NCBI GenBank assembly: GCA_008921705.1
Contig: VFFE01007081.1
Span: 1,355,011 to 1,419,010, forward strand
DNA: 64,000 nucleotides
Origin: Burhinus oedicnemus
Taxonomy: Eukaryota; Chordata; Aves; Charadriiformes; Burhinidae
Direction: 5' to 3'
The notes below the pieces were generated by a model. The model made no database searches, was not told where the DNA came from, and saw only the letters and a list, made by a program, of their open reading frames with translations. Shown here piece after piece: positions 37,040-48,524 of this stretch (its first letter is position 1; each line of letters starts with the position of its first letter). The translations under genes were made by a program, and so were the position numbers.

Positions 37040-38993
37040 CCACATTGCCAATATTGCTCTCTTATGTAAGCAATTTATATAGTCATTGAAAAGATATTAT
37101 ATGAAACGAAAGTGCCTATGAAAGGAAGGATATCTGTTTAAGAAATATAAAACTATGTTAAGACACAGTCTGCAATATAAAAGCATTTGAGAAATCCTGC
37201 TATCGGACCTCAGCCTCAATGTTTTTATGGATTCACATTCAAGGATAGCCAGTGCAGTCCAAAACCTGAGGCTAGGAGTTTTCAGAGGCAGAATTAAGAC
37301 GTGCCCGAGTTCTGCTGATCTACAAGACAGATTGGAGCATGTCATTGTATTTTGTACCTTTTGAAATTGTTTCCTGGCAGTGAAATTGAGATCTGTTTTT
37401 TAGTCTTGGCTCTATTAATGTCTCGATTTCCCCTTTTTGTGTGCTAACCAAAGCTATGTTTATATTATTTACTCCAACCCTCTTAGCCTACTTACAAAAA
37501 AAAGCACCACATAGCTATTATGGCTGTATTATTCTGTATCTTACACTAGTGCTAATAAAGACTACTTTAATAAGACAGAACCTTTTCCTCATCTTGTCTT
37601 GTATCTATTCTCTATTATAGATTTCTACATTAAGTGCTGAAGAAATATGGTTTTATGATCTCTACAACGTAATGAGAAACTTCCTGTTAGGGTGGACAAA
37701 GTAGGTAATTTGTTACATTAAGCTCCACTTGCGGCTAGAGTTGAGAACTCCCTGAAGAGCATAGGTTAAAAGCATACCTCAAAGGTGAGATTATTTCAAG
37801 AAATGGTAGTCTTTACCTCCCTGCCAAACTCTTCTACACACTTGAATTTCTCACCACCCCGCTCTGTTTCATTCCTTTGACGCTAGCTATTGGTAGTGTT
37901 TAGAGAAACTTTTACTTTGTCAGGATGGTCTCCAGTACAGCAGATCCTTGCTATGCGAATAACAAGATCCTTTTGAAAGCTGGAAGACGGTGACATGCCA
38001 GCCAAGCAGGTATAAATAAATTCCAAAGCAGATTTCACAGAAATGGATTTGTACCTTTGGTCCCATTTCTTCAGAGAGTGGGACAGCATGGAGGCTACGC
38101 TGGCAAAGACAGGTTTTTAAAGGCAACTTAGTTTGAACCTTCTGTTTTTTGATGTATGGGGTAAAGATCCTTGAAATACGAATAGCTTTTTGTTCTTCCA
38201 GCCTACCTAAACACAGCTCCTGGAATGTCAAGTCAGTTTTGAATCTAAGCGGAAGGGCCTCTTGTCTCCTACTTAGGCAGACTCTCTCAGCATACAGTGC
38301 ATGATACTTCAGCACTTTAAATAAACGAGCTGTGTCAGGCATACTTGATCAAAGGTAGCCTTCCACTTCTGATTAGGGCAGGTGTGCTTAGAGTCTGCCT
38401 TTTCAGAAGTGCTGAGCATCTACAAAGCTCTGAGTCACTTGGATTTGCAAAGACTCAGCATCTTTGGAAGTCACACCACTAGCAATGACAAAATTGGAGT
38501 ATACAATTAGGTGATCTCATTATATGTCCAGTTAAATTATAGATGTTAGTATACTTACAGATGCAGGTAATCATGTGAATACTTACCTCCATTGAAATCA
38601 ATAAATGTTGAATTACTCGGTGCTTTTGAAAATCCCATTATGCACTGAGACAGCTGAATAACTTTACAAATCTGATGTATGGGAACATTACTTTATATGT
38701 ATGGCATCCGTTATGCTAGGGCACTGTGCAGGAAAGCTGAGCTTTCTAAAAAGGAGAAAAAGGAATTAAATGCCCAGTCAATGGGGCATTCAGTGGCTAA
38801 CTGTCCTAAGCTGCTTTAAACCCCTGGATTGCTGCCTCTGCTTCCAGAAGTTTATGGCCCATATGTGGGAAGAGAACAACTTGGCATACGGCAGCACTGA
38901 AGCCCAGAAGAATGTTTATAATATTCAACACTCTGTTGCCCTTGGCAGAGAAGTCTAAATATTGACCCACTGCCATACTTTCTAACCACTCTT

Positions 38994-39048
38994 GGCCAAA
39001 TTCTCTTCTTGGATACGCTCATGCAATGCCATTGAGTTCGGTGGGCAG
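38994..39048 (+). repeat. Ancient amniote repeat scrap (CCAAATTC...ATTGAGTTCGGTGGG)
   Basis: CCAAATTCTCTTCTTGGATA is followed by CGCTCATGCAATGCCATTGA and GTTCGGTGGG. This resembles a widespread old repeat motif in birds, turtles and crocodilians in which CCAAATTCT is followed by CATTGACTTCAGTGG. A better-kept relative is at 63454-63520. I cannot name the family with certainty. Confidence 0.4.
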
Positions 39049-42000
39049 AACCTAATAAACACCAAAAGGGGGGATATCTGGAAAAGCAAGAATTCTTCAA
39101 AGTTGATTATTTTTTCAGTATCACTTACTTTACTGGAATTTTTTTTTTTCCCCCTCCTCATCTTTGTGAAATGGAATAAAATAGTATTTTCTGTCTTGAA
39201 AAGCTTGTGTGTAAGAACGGGTTATAATCTCTTATGGAGAAAAGGGGGAGTAATGGATGATAATCAGAAAGCCTGAGTGGTAGAATTCCAGTTATAGTGT
39301 TAGTGAGGAGAACAGTAGATGCTTAGCCAATATGAGTCATACGAGACGATGCGAAGATATGCAATTTTACTCATCTGACAGATGTTCAAAACCTTATTTC
39401 AAAGGCATGCCTGGAAGCCTTCAGTGAATATGAATGTATTAACAATGTTACTCTCTTTAATGTTTCAAAAAAAAAAAAAAAATACATTAAGGTACCACTT
39501 GGCTATCAGCTCCCCTGTGAACTTTTCCAAATGCCAGCCACAGATAATAGCAAGAAAGTTTGTTTCATCCGACATCATCAGAAAAGTCAAATCATGTCTT
39601 AGTTGCAATTTATTGAAAAAATGGTATATAGAAAAGGATTGAAAACTCTATTTGAAATTTCCTTCAGTTGTGTTTGTTGTCTTGCTTTACCTTGACTAGT
39701 CTAGACAGTTTTTTGAAAACGCATTTTTAAGATCTTAAAATGTTAAGAGTTTTATAATGAAAATTTTATAATGTGATCAGTTAATCCATTTAGAAAAACA
39801 GTAAAAAGCACATGTTCATGAAGTGCATTTACTTGGTTAAACTTTTGAATACAGAAACTGCTAAAATTAAGGCTTGAGTAACAGTTTTTTTATGGTCTGG
39901 ATATATTTGTGGTCTCGTTTTGTGATAACAGCGGTAGTCAAGCTAAAAACTTTTACCTAAATAGCATCTGGTGAAATGCAGCTAAATTAGTGTTTGTTTC
40001 TGCAATGGTATTCCCTTTTCTTGGGGCAGGAGGGAAGTGAGGAGAGGGGTAGGTTTGGGTGCTTCAGGGGGGATGCTTTTTTGATTGGGAGGGATGTGTT
40101 TTTATTGGGACAAATCTTGAGGACAGACATTTAGCAGAGCTTGCAGCCTTCACATTTTTTAGTTTCCTTTCTGAAGATAAGGGTCTGGGTCAAAAAATAG
40201 TGTTTATGCTTAGTGATGATAACGTTTAATAGTGCTGCAAACTGACCCCTGTGAATGGATCATTCTGCATGACTCCTCCCTGTTGCATGATGTTATAATT
40301 TAGTGTGTAATAATCCTCAGTAAATTCCTGTAGTTTTTTTCTCAATACGGCATGTATTTGGAGGTATGGTAGTTTGCTGCTGTTTGACTTCAAACAGTTC
40401 GTACCTCACCAGAATGATCTATGGGAGCCGAGCTGCTTTTATTATTGGCTTTATCTACTGAGTTCCATAATTGGGAGTACAGCCTTGAAACTTAGGAGCA
40501 GGTGGCCTTCTTGTCAGGGGTATGTCTTTCATTATTCATTTGCCAAATTATAAACTCTTAAAGTCTGCTTGCATGGGCTGAATAGAGACAAAAGGGAGGT
40601 ATTAAAAAAGGCTAATCTTCTCTGTAGTTAATGGCAGACAAGTTCTTCCAGGGCTGATTGAAAGGATCAAAGTCAGGTTCCTGCTGAGTTGCTCTCTTCT
40701 TTCATTACTTTTGGAGGAAGTCAAGGGAGAGAAAACTCAGTTGACTGAAGTTAGCCCTGTTGAATACTCCTTTTAAGGTTTCCTGAATTCTCTGAAGTTG
40801 CGTATGAGCATTTTGCTGCACCTTTTAGTTCTGCTAGTGCTGACCAGTCTGTGCACATATCAGCCCCCTGAGATACTTAACACGCTTTAGCCTGGAGCTA
40901 CATCATTAAAGTTGGATTCATTTTACTGCAATTGCTGCTCCTGGCTGAAGCAGTAGCACTGCAACTGAAATCATAGCCCCTGTCTTGCTGTGCTCTTGGT
41001 GAACCCTGTGCTGGCCCTGAGGCAACACTGAGAAAGAAGCTGTCAGGCAGGAGCGTGCAAAGCAAGAGGGGAAGGAGCAGGGCTGAAGCATTTCAGTGGC
41101 AGTGGGACAACAGCAGTGAGAGGAAATAGTAATCCTGATTAGTTCATATCTTTTTGTGACACAAGGGAAGACAGGGATTGGAGGAAAACCAAACCAAAAC
41201 CCCAGCAAACCTAAAAAAACCCCAAATCAAACAAAAACCTCTTGGTTCTTCATCATGTCACTGAGCGCCTTGCTTTTATATGTTTTCTTTTACTTTTTTC
41301 TGATATTGTTGACCACTGATTTTTAATTTCAGATTTCCATAATAAACCCATTTATACTCAAACGTATGAGAGAATGATGCTTTTGTGTGTTGAATGTGCT
41401 TTGACATAATTTATCTAGAACTTGACAGGGGTGTCATCCTTGATGATTAAAAAGGCATTAATGAGATGGGTGCTTGTCAAGACTGGATTATGGCCATCTC
41501 TATGTTAGCTAAATGTCAATGGAATGGCTACTGGAAACAAATGTGAAGCACGCATTTTTGCAATGAATTATTGATTGTTCTTGGTAGAGGAAATAAGGAA
41601 TTAGCATGACTGGACAACAAATTATAAACACCCATTGGTATTTTAATCAGGCATATTATGACATAGTTGATGTAAGATAAAAAGCTGCACATGATATGAA
41701 GTAGTTTTTCTTTAAAGAAGCGTAATTCAGTTTAGACAGGAAAAAATGAATGTGTGGGGGTTTTCTTTTTTTGATCAAGCCATAATGCACTATGGTTTAC
41801 GCAATATGCAAATAGTTAGATTTCTTCAACATGTACGTGGGAATTCTTAATTACCATTACATAAACTGATAATAATTCAGCTAGATACTAAGCATATGGT
41901 TGACTTTATATCTATAACAATTCTCAGAGCTTAAAAATTTAAGCATACACTAATGCTGATTTAATTTCTTAGCTATTTAGTTATCTGTTTTTATTTGACA

Positions 42001-43911
42001 AACTGAAATAGGTGGCATCTTGGGGAACCAGACCAAAATCTGATTTATAAAGACTTATTATCTTTACAAAATGCTTTACAGACACGGCTTTTCTGTGAAA
42101 GTCTCTTCACAGATTTTTATCTTGTAATGTCAAAACAATTAATGGGAAAATAAGCATTTTGGGATGCTTCGTCTTACTTGTCTTCAGTTTGTTAATGAGC
42201 TCATACCTCTGTATCTGGAAGTTTTTAATATGTATGTGTGAGGAAAGACGTATTGCAGTGCTGCTGCTTTATGGGGCGGTACTTTTTCAAGAAAACTAAC
42301 CGTGAATGACTATTCCTTTCCCCCCCGCCTCCTTCCTCCATCTAATCTCAGAAGTATGCAATGTGAGGTACAGTAAACATTTCCTGCTCAGCATAAATTT
42401 GTGTGTCTTTCAGCAAGAGATAAGACAAACAACATATTAGGGTTTGGCATTTGCAGAATTTTGCCTATGTGAAGATATTTTTAGGGTATATTGGTGTCTA
42501 GAATTGGCAAAAAAAAAAAAATTTTCAACCCTTTTTGCTATTTTTCTTGTGCAATTGAAGAAAAGTGCAGGAAAACAGTTTTAATCACTTCTAATTCAGC
42601 AACACAAATTTTACTATTTCTCTTGTGTACATCAAATAGGCAATCTTTATCCACTTTCTTGTTCATTACTGTACCAGTGTACTCCCCTATTTGAAACCTC
42701 ATAAATAATGGTAGCTTTAATTCCAAGGCATGATGAATAAGTGTGTCTGGGCTTTTAACACTCAATATGAGAATTTTAAAAAGCCTTTATTTTCACATTT
42801 TGTTTTTCAATCATTATTTTAGTAATAAACTTGCAAGAAAATAGTAGTTAGGAGGATCCAGTACTGACATCAATATGTCCAATCTTGTGGCAAGCCAAGT
42901 GCTCCTCTATTCTGAGTCAGCCACTTTGGTTTTGCGTTGCAGCACGGGGACTACAAGATTACACTGTCCACTAGGTTAGTAAATGATTCCTGCCTGGCTG
43001 CAAGGCAAGTATGTAGCAAGGCGTGTCTAAATTTTACCTCTTTTTATCCTTTTTGTTTCTTAATGGCAATAACTTGGAAAACCGCTCCCTGTCTCCTCTG
43101 TTCTTTCTAGCTGTATGTGTTTTTTCATGACGGCAGGTAATTTCGCGCATAAAATATCCAAGCATAGATGTGTAACACACTTATAGATGTAAGCATGCCA
43201 AAATATCCTAATTAGTTTACTTGGAAGTGTGATCATCATGTGTACAAACATTATCAGGCACATGATCACTTGTTGTGACTTTATCTTCCCCCATTTGGCA
43301 AGAACATGAGATAATCTGCCTCCTCTTAAGCTGTGTGAAGGGAACTAGCTGTTTCCTGCACCCTGGCCAAGCAGCAGCGCTGGCAGAGGGATCCGCTTTG
43401 CTTCTCCCACGATAGGATTACACCAGGAAGAATTTCCAAGCAAAACCGGCCATCACGTGGAAGGGAAAAGGGGTGGGTGCATGTGTGTATGTGTGGTGGT
43501 GAGGTGAGGGGAGTAAAGACCCTTTCACCAAGAGCTGAGTTTGGTCTGCTGATTATTTCAGCTAAATTAGCACTCAAGCTAATGGGAAGCAACTTAAATA
43601 CCTGCTCAAGCTATAAAGTAACTCTTGGCAGAACAGCAAAGCACAGGCATTTTCCTGGCTGGCTGGGTTGTGCCAGGATGTGAGCAGCCACATTTTCAAT
43701 GTAACCCATTCTAGTTTGCAATGAACGTTAGCTTTTTCATTGTAAATGGTAATTTTCAGAGTGTTCGGTTCTTTTAAATTGTTTCTGTGAATGTAAGGTT
43801 TCTGCATTTAGAGAGTGAGAAATACCCCTTTTTCCAGTTTTATGATGCTTGAGTGTTTTGCCTTTGTGAGATTTTTTTAAAATAATGAGAGTATTGTGGG
43901 ATTAACATTCT

Positions 43912-43975
43912 CCTTTCACTGAAATCAGTAGGAAAAACTCACAAACTTGACTGGGAAGAGTATCAGGCCAATAAT
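43912..43975 (-). repeat. Ancient amniote repeat scrap (CACTGAAATCAGTAGG)
   Basis: CACTGAAATCAGTAGGAAAA is followed by ACTCACAAACTTGACTGGGA and AGTATCAGGCC. The pattern CACTGAAGTCAATGGGAG, then TTGACTTCAGTGGG, then GGATCAGGCCC is a recalled hallmark of old amniote repeats. The copy is diverged. Orientation is uncertain because the motif is partly self-complementary. Confidence 0.35.
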
Positions 43976-44294
43976 GGGTAGGAAAAACTGAACCATGCTC
44001 CAATACCAAGCTGGTTCCACTTGTGCCTAAGCCCACAGCATTTTCTCACACAATGACTGCTGAGAGGTTGCATGTGCCAGCCCCATGCTGGAAGCTCTGG
44101 GCTGACTGGAGCTGCTCCAAACAGACCTAAATATCACCAGAGAGGGAGGAGTCTCTTGCATGTTCCTATGGTTTTCTGCCCATAAGAAGCAACTCATGGG
44201 TAGGTGTAGGCAAGGCTTAAAAGCCTGGTTGTCTTTAGGTTAGGTTGCAATGACAGTTTTACCAGATCTGCCACAAAACTACAATTCAGGGAAT

Positions 44295-44532
44295 GGTATC
44301 ATAGAATACCAGGTTGGAAGGGACCCGAGGGATCATCCAGTCCAACATTTCTTGGCAAAAGGACGGTCTAGACGACATGGCCCAGCACCCTGTCCGGCTG
44401 AATCTTAAGTGTCCAATGCTCGGGAATCTACCACTTCCCTGGGGAGATAATTCCAATGACTGATTGTTCTCATTGGGAAAAATTTTCCTCTTGTATCCAA
44501 TCGGAATGTCCCCAGGACTAACTTGTACCCAT
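44295..44532 (-). mobile_element. CR1 LINE 3' end, antisense, different subfamily
   Basis: On the plus strand it starts GGTATCATAGAATACCAGGT, then TGGAAGGGACCCGAGGGATC, and continues CATCCAGTCCAACATTTCTT. The middle part (GACGGTCTAGACGACATGGC, CAGCACCCTGTCCGGCTGAA) differs from the other CR1 tails here, pointing to another subfamily. It ends near GGACTAACTTGTACCCAT. No open frame of note remains. About 240 bases of the 3' end survive. Confidence 0.88.
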
Positions 44533-47500
44533 AAATACGTGGTACGTCATAGCCAAACCTGTTATACCTCGGTTTGATTTAGTCCTTGCTGAGAATTTAG
44601 CAAAGGTAGAAAGTTGTAAGGCTTTATGCCAGCATTTCGCAGCTGAATCAACACAAAACATGAGACTGACAAGGACCGTTTTTAACACAAGTCCAAGCAT
44701 ACAGTGCAAATTAAGTTTCCTATAGAAACTATCTCAAAATATGGACTGTGATTCCACTCTTTTAAGTTGTTAGATCCTATTTAGTTGAAGAATGTTATAG
44801 GCATATAAGTAAATATTGAGTGCAGAGAGCTGTGAAAGAAAACAGGTTCTCTCTCCATCTGGTCGGTTTAAAAGAAAAATTATGCTAAATTAGAGGTTTA
44901 CATTATCATTTATTGATGGTATTTTTATGCTTCCATAACATCTTAAATTTGAAAAATATCAATGCCTCAGGAAGCTAACTCATTTCTCTGTAGGTGCTAG
45001 AATGTCCATAAATGTGTGGTGTGAAATCTGATAGATTTGTTTTTACTGAATTGAGATGTAACTGAGGCTCTATTAACTTGTTATAATCCCTCTGCTAAAT
45101 TGGGTTCTGCATATTTTCTTACTGTTAAGTTTCACTGTGCATGGTACGTATTGCAAATACGTAACTCTGCAATTGACTGGGAATAGTTGTGAAGAGGTTG
45201 TTATGGTCTCTCTTGCGTAAGTAATACATCTTTAGAAAACAGAATTAGGTCATTGGCACACACATTTAACAGTGATTTGACTCAAACAGAAGGACTGGAA
45301 CTGTTTCTTTGCCCCCTGAGGAAAAGAGCAGTTCTCTGTGTACTAAAGTCCTTCTGACTTTTCATCATAGGCTATATATTATGATTACTGTCCTTCCTTT
45401 AGAGGAAAATTAGACCTTTTTGTACCAGAGGATACTTCTCCCCTTCCCACCAGACACACTGTTTGGCCAGGATAACTGCTATGACTGGCCACGCTCAAGG
45501 AGCTAAGCTCAAGCTCTTAAGTTGAAGCTTGTGACTATTCACTTTGGAACATTTTTATAGTTAAAAATTCCAGAATGAAACTCAAGACACGCACTACGCT
45601 TTCTTTGCAGTAATCAGAAACTCACGAACTTAACTGCCTTGGAATTTGCGGTTCCAGAAAATCTTTCAACAAGGCTGTCAAGGTATTCTGCAAATGTTAA
45701 TTAAATAACACACTTTGGACAGTGGTTTACTTTTTCTGCTGGTCACTGAAGCACCAGCAAGCTCTGGGGTATTGCTATGGCTGTACACTAAATCAGTAAT
45801 ACAAAGAGATAAGAAATCCAGAAGTCCAAACTGCCATGTTACTATTGCATTACTATTTCCTCCAGTACATCTAATTAAATAACATCTAAAGGGTAGCTAT
45901 AGATCCAAAACTGGTAAGCAGTCTTACCAGTTTGTTTGAGAACAACTGACAGAAGTCTTAGTTTTTAAAGGATCTCAGTGGCATGAAATTAGTTAAGAAA
46001 ATCAGGTGTGTTGCTGGTGCTGGATGTTGGCTGCCTGGAGTAGCAGTTGTCCCCACGAGCTCCTCAGTGAAGGCTTGAGTTGCTCAGTCAGTGCGTGTGG
46101 TTGTGCCTCAACTCTGCAGGAAGCACTGCATCAGCACAGCTGTGGAGAGCCACGTGCTCAGATCTCAGTGTCCTTCCTCCTCAGCACCCCTTGAGTGGCT
46201 TAAGTATGAAATGGCTGTTCAGAATATTACATTTAATTGTCCTTTCTTTTGTCTACATGAGACCCTGTTCTTACTCAGGGACAGTTTTACACCATTTTCA
46301 CGTTTTCAAAACGACTTCACGTGGCCTCAGGTTACATCCCCCCCACCAGTAGGGTGTGCCTCACTGGTGAGCTGGAAATAAACAGTCTGTGAGCTGCAGT
46401 GCAAAATGCGGGCAGATAAACTTGGCCAGACCTGTACTGGTTTTCTGCATGGTCAGTTTGTTATTTCAGTCCCTAAATCTTGGTGCGGGAATTTGGTAGC
46501 TGTGACAATTTCCCAAGAATCATGGGTATGAAAAGGTTAGGAGCAGTTACTCTGCACTGCTCTGCAGTGTGAAAGAACGTACAGGAGAACTTGTTTCCAA
46601 GTGTTAAAATTTCTTCATAGATACGTTGGTCAAAACAGAATAGCTTCATTAAATCCAGCCTATATATTCTGGACTAGTATTCAGTGAACACAGCAAATTG
46701 TCACTTTACTGCTTGAATTTTTTGTTTCATGATTAATACAATGTCCCTGACAGAGGAGATACGTCTTTGTATATTAAAAAAACCAACCAAACAAACAAAC
46801 AAAACAAACAAAAAAAACAAAACCAAAAAACCCCCCAAAAAACCAAAACAACAACAAAAAAACCAACACACACAAAAAAAACCCCCAACAACAAAAAACA
46901 AACAAACAAAAAAAACCCAAACCAACAACAACAACAAAAACAAAACAAAACAAAAAAAAGACCACCCCAAACACCCTGGACTGTGGAAGTAGGTTGCATA
47001 AAAATCTCAGCACACTTTAAAAATAAATATATGAAGTAATGCTATATGTAGCAACCGTCATATGGTTTAATCATAGTTTAATACAACCAAGTTCAGCCTG
47101 AGTCCAAGAGATAGTTATCCTATTAAAATCCAGTGTGATTACAGAGCTGTTTTCAGGAAAGAGGGGGGGAAAAGGGCTCGTCAGCTTTTGGCAGTGCTGA
47201 GGTGTTGGACTTTGATCAGAAACTTTGATTCCTGTGGCTTCTATTACACAGGAAAGGAACTAGTCTTGGCACATCTTCTAACAGGTTGTGAAAGATCTGT
47301 TGCTCATGCCCATTGGAAGAACTTTCTTGACTATCAGACATCTTGGTTTCATTAAATAGTTTCAGAGAAGTCATGAATTAGAACTTCAGTATTCACAAAA
47401 ATGGTTTTAATAATGAGTTTCCAGGCACCATATTTATGAAGCATGGGAGAATAGCACTTCCCTGCCTGCCAGATATCTGGAAGGAAAAGTTTATTGAAGG

Positions 47501-47937
47501 TTATGAGATGCTGTACTTAACTGGAGATTAAAACGTGGTGAGAGAATGGAAGGTGAAGAGTAATTTGTAAATACTGGTATGAAAAATAGAAGCTACTGTA
47601 TATGATTTGTTTTACTAAGCATATTGAACAATACAAATGGTTAAGACTTTATATATTTTCTTAGGTTTTACATTTTCTATTACATTTATAGTTTGTATGA
47701 TTTCATTCCCCTCCTACAGTCAATGTAGTGCTCTAAGTGGTCAGGTTTTTCTGTGTTTACTCCTCAAAAGACACTGGAGGACTTGAAATAGGATCATGTA
47801 CAATTCCAAACAGTGTCAGTGAAAGGAGAGTAAAGAGTGAAAAAGATACCGACTGAATCCACCTTACCTCTATTTCTTTGATAAAGCTGAGCACTGCAAG
47901 CACTACGCAGAGTTCCACAGATGAGGAGCAGACCTAT
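44533..47937. other. Non-coding segment with a large A/C tract
   Basis: No gene recognised. The main feature is the A/C-only tract at 46776-46959 (listed). The frames over that tract are open in several phases on both strands only because A/C-only sequence contains no stop codon on the plus strand and G/T-only sequence contains none on the minus strand unless a TGA-type triplet appears. Confidence 0.5.
46776..46976. repeat. A/C-only low-complexity tract
   Basis: From 46776 to 46959, 184 consecutive bases are only A or C. After one G at 46960, A/C continues to 46976. The tract is an irregular mix of CAAA, CAA, AACC and A runs, not a clean microsatellite. Translations such as KQTNKKNKTKKPPKKPKQQQ are an effect of composition and not a protein. 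Origin from an expanded A-rich retroposon tail or CAAA microsatellite is plausible. Confidence 0.9.
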
Positions 47938-48524
47938 ATCAAAAGAAGCGTGGCCAGCAGGTCAAGGGAGGTGATTCTGCCCCTCTACTCCACTCTTGTG
48001 AGACCCCACGTGGAATACTGCATCCAGCTCTGGGGAGGGACATAAGAAGGACATGGACCTCTTGGAGCAGGTCCAGAGGAGGGCCATGAAGATGATCAGA
48101 GGGCTGGAGCACCTCTCCCCTGAAGATAGGCTTGAGAGAGTTGGGGTTGCTCAACCTAGAGAAGAGAAGGCGAGGGGCAGACCTTATAGCGGCTTTCCAG
48201 TACCTACAGGAAAGATGGGGAGGGATTCTTTATCAGGGAGTGTAGTGATAGGGAAGAGGGGTAATGGTTTTAAACTGGAGGAGAGGGTAGATTCAGATTA
48301 GATATTAGGAAGAAATTCTTTACTGTGAGGGTGGTGAGACACTGGAACAGGTTGCCTGGAGAAGCTGTGAATGCCCCATCCCTGGAGGTGTTCACGGCCA
48401 GGTTGGATGGGGCTTTGAGTAACCAGGTCTAGTGGAAGGTGTCCCTGCCTATGGCAAGGAGTTTGGAACTAGATGATCTTTAAGTTCCCTTCCAAGCCAA
48501 ACCATTCTGATTCTGTGATTCTAT
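47938..48524 (+). mobile_element. CR1 LINE 3' end
   Basis: This plus-strand CR1 of about 590 bases starts in ORF2 at ATCAAAAGAAGCGTGGCCAG and CAGGTCAAGGGAGGTGATTC. The frame is broken before position 48053, where [21 protein letters not shown] resumes, and again near 48130 (an extra base in GGCTTGAGAGAGTT). The 3' UTR is well kept: TTGGATGGGGCTTTGAGTAA, GGAACTAGATGATC, ending ATTCTGATTCTGTGATTCTA at about 48524 with the CR1 terminal octamers. Confidence 0.93.

Larger units (their letters stand above)
37040..44294. other. Non-coding segment, no gene recognised
   Basis: No gene recognised. A minus-strand frame of 140 codons (37920-38342) has no domain I can name. The segment holds two ancient-repeat scraps (listed), an A15 run near 39467, an A/C-rich stretch at 41185-41241 and a C-rich stretch near 42322. 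The block 41401-41660 is rich in paired motifs (TGACAGGGGTGTCA at 41423-41436, ATTAATGAG, ATTATTGATTG) and resembles conserved non-coding DNA by appearance only. Confidence 0.5.

Noticed and set aside
37920..38342. 140-codon minus-strand frame, with a second open frame overlapping it at 37883-38089
   Set aside because: I considered a frameshifted retropseudogene, but neither frame matches a protein I know and no poly(A) tail or splice signals support it. About one frame of this length is expected by chance.
46701..47039. Five overlapping frames on both strands rich in K/N/Q/T or F/V/C/L
   Set aside because: These are produced by the A/C-only tract, which contains no stop codons in most phases.
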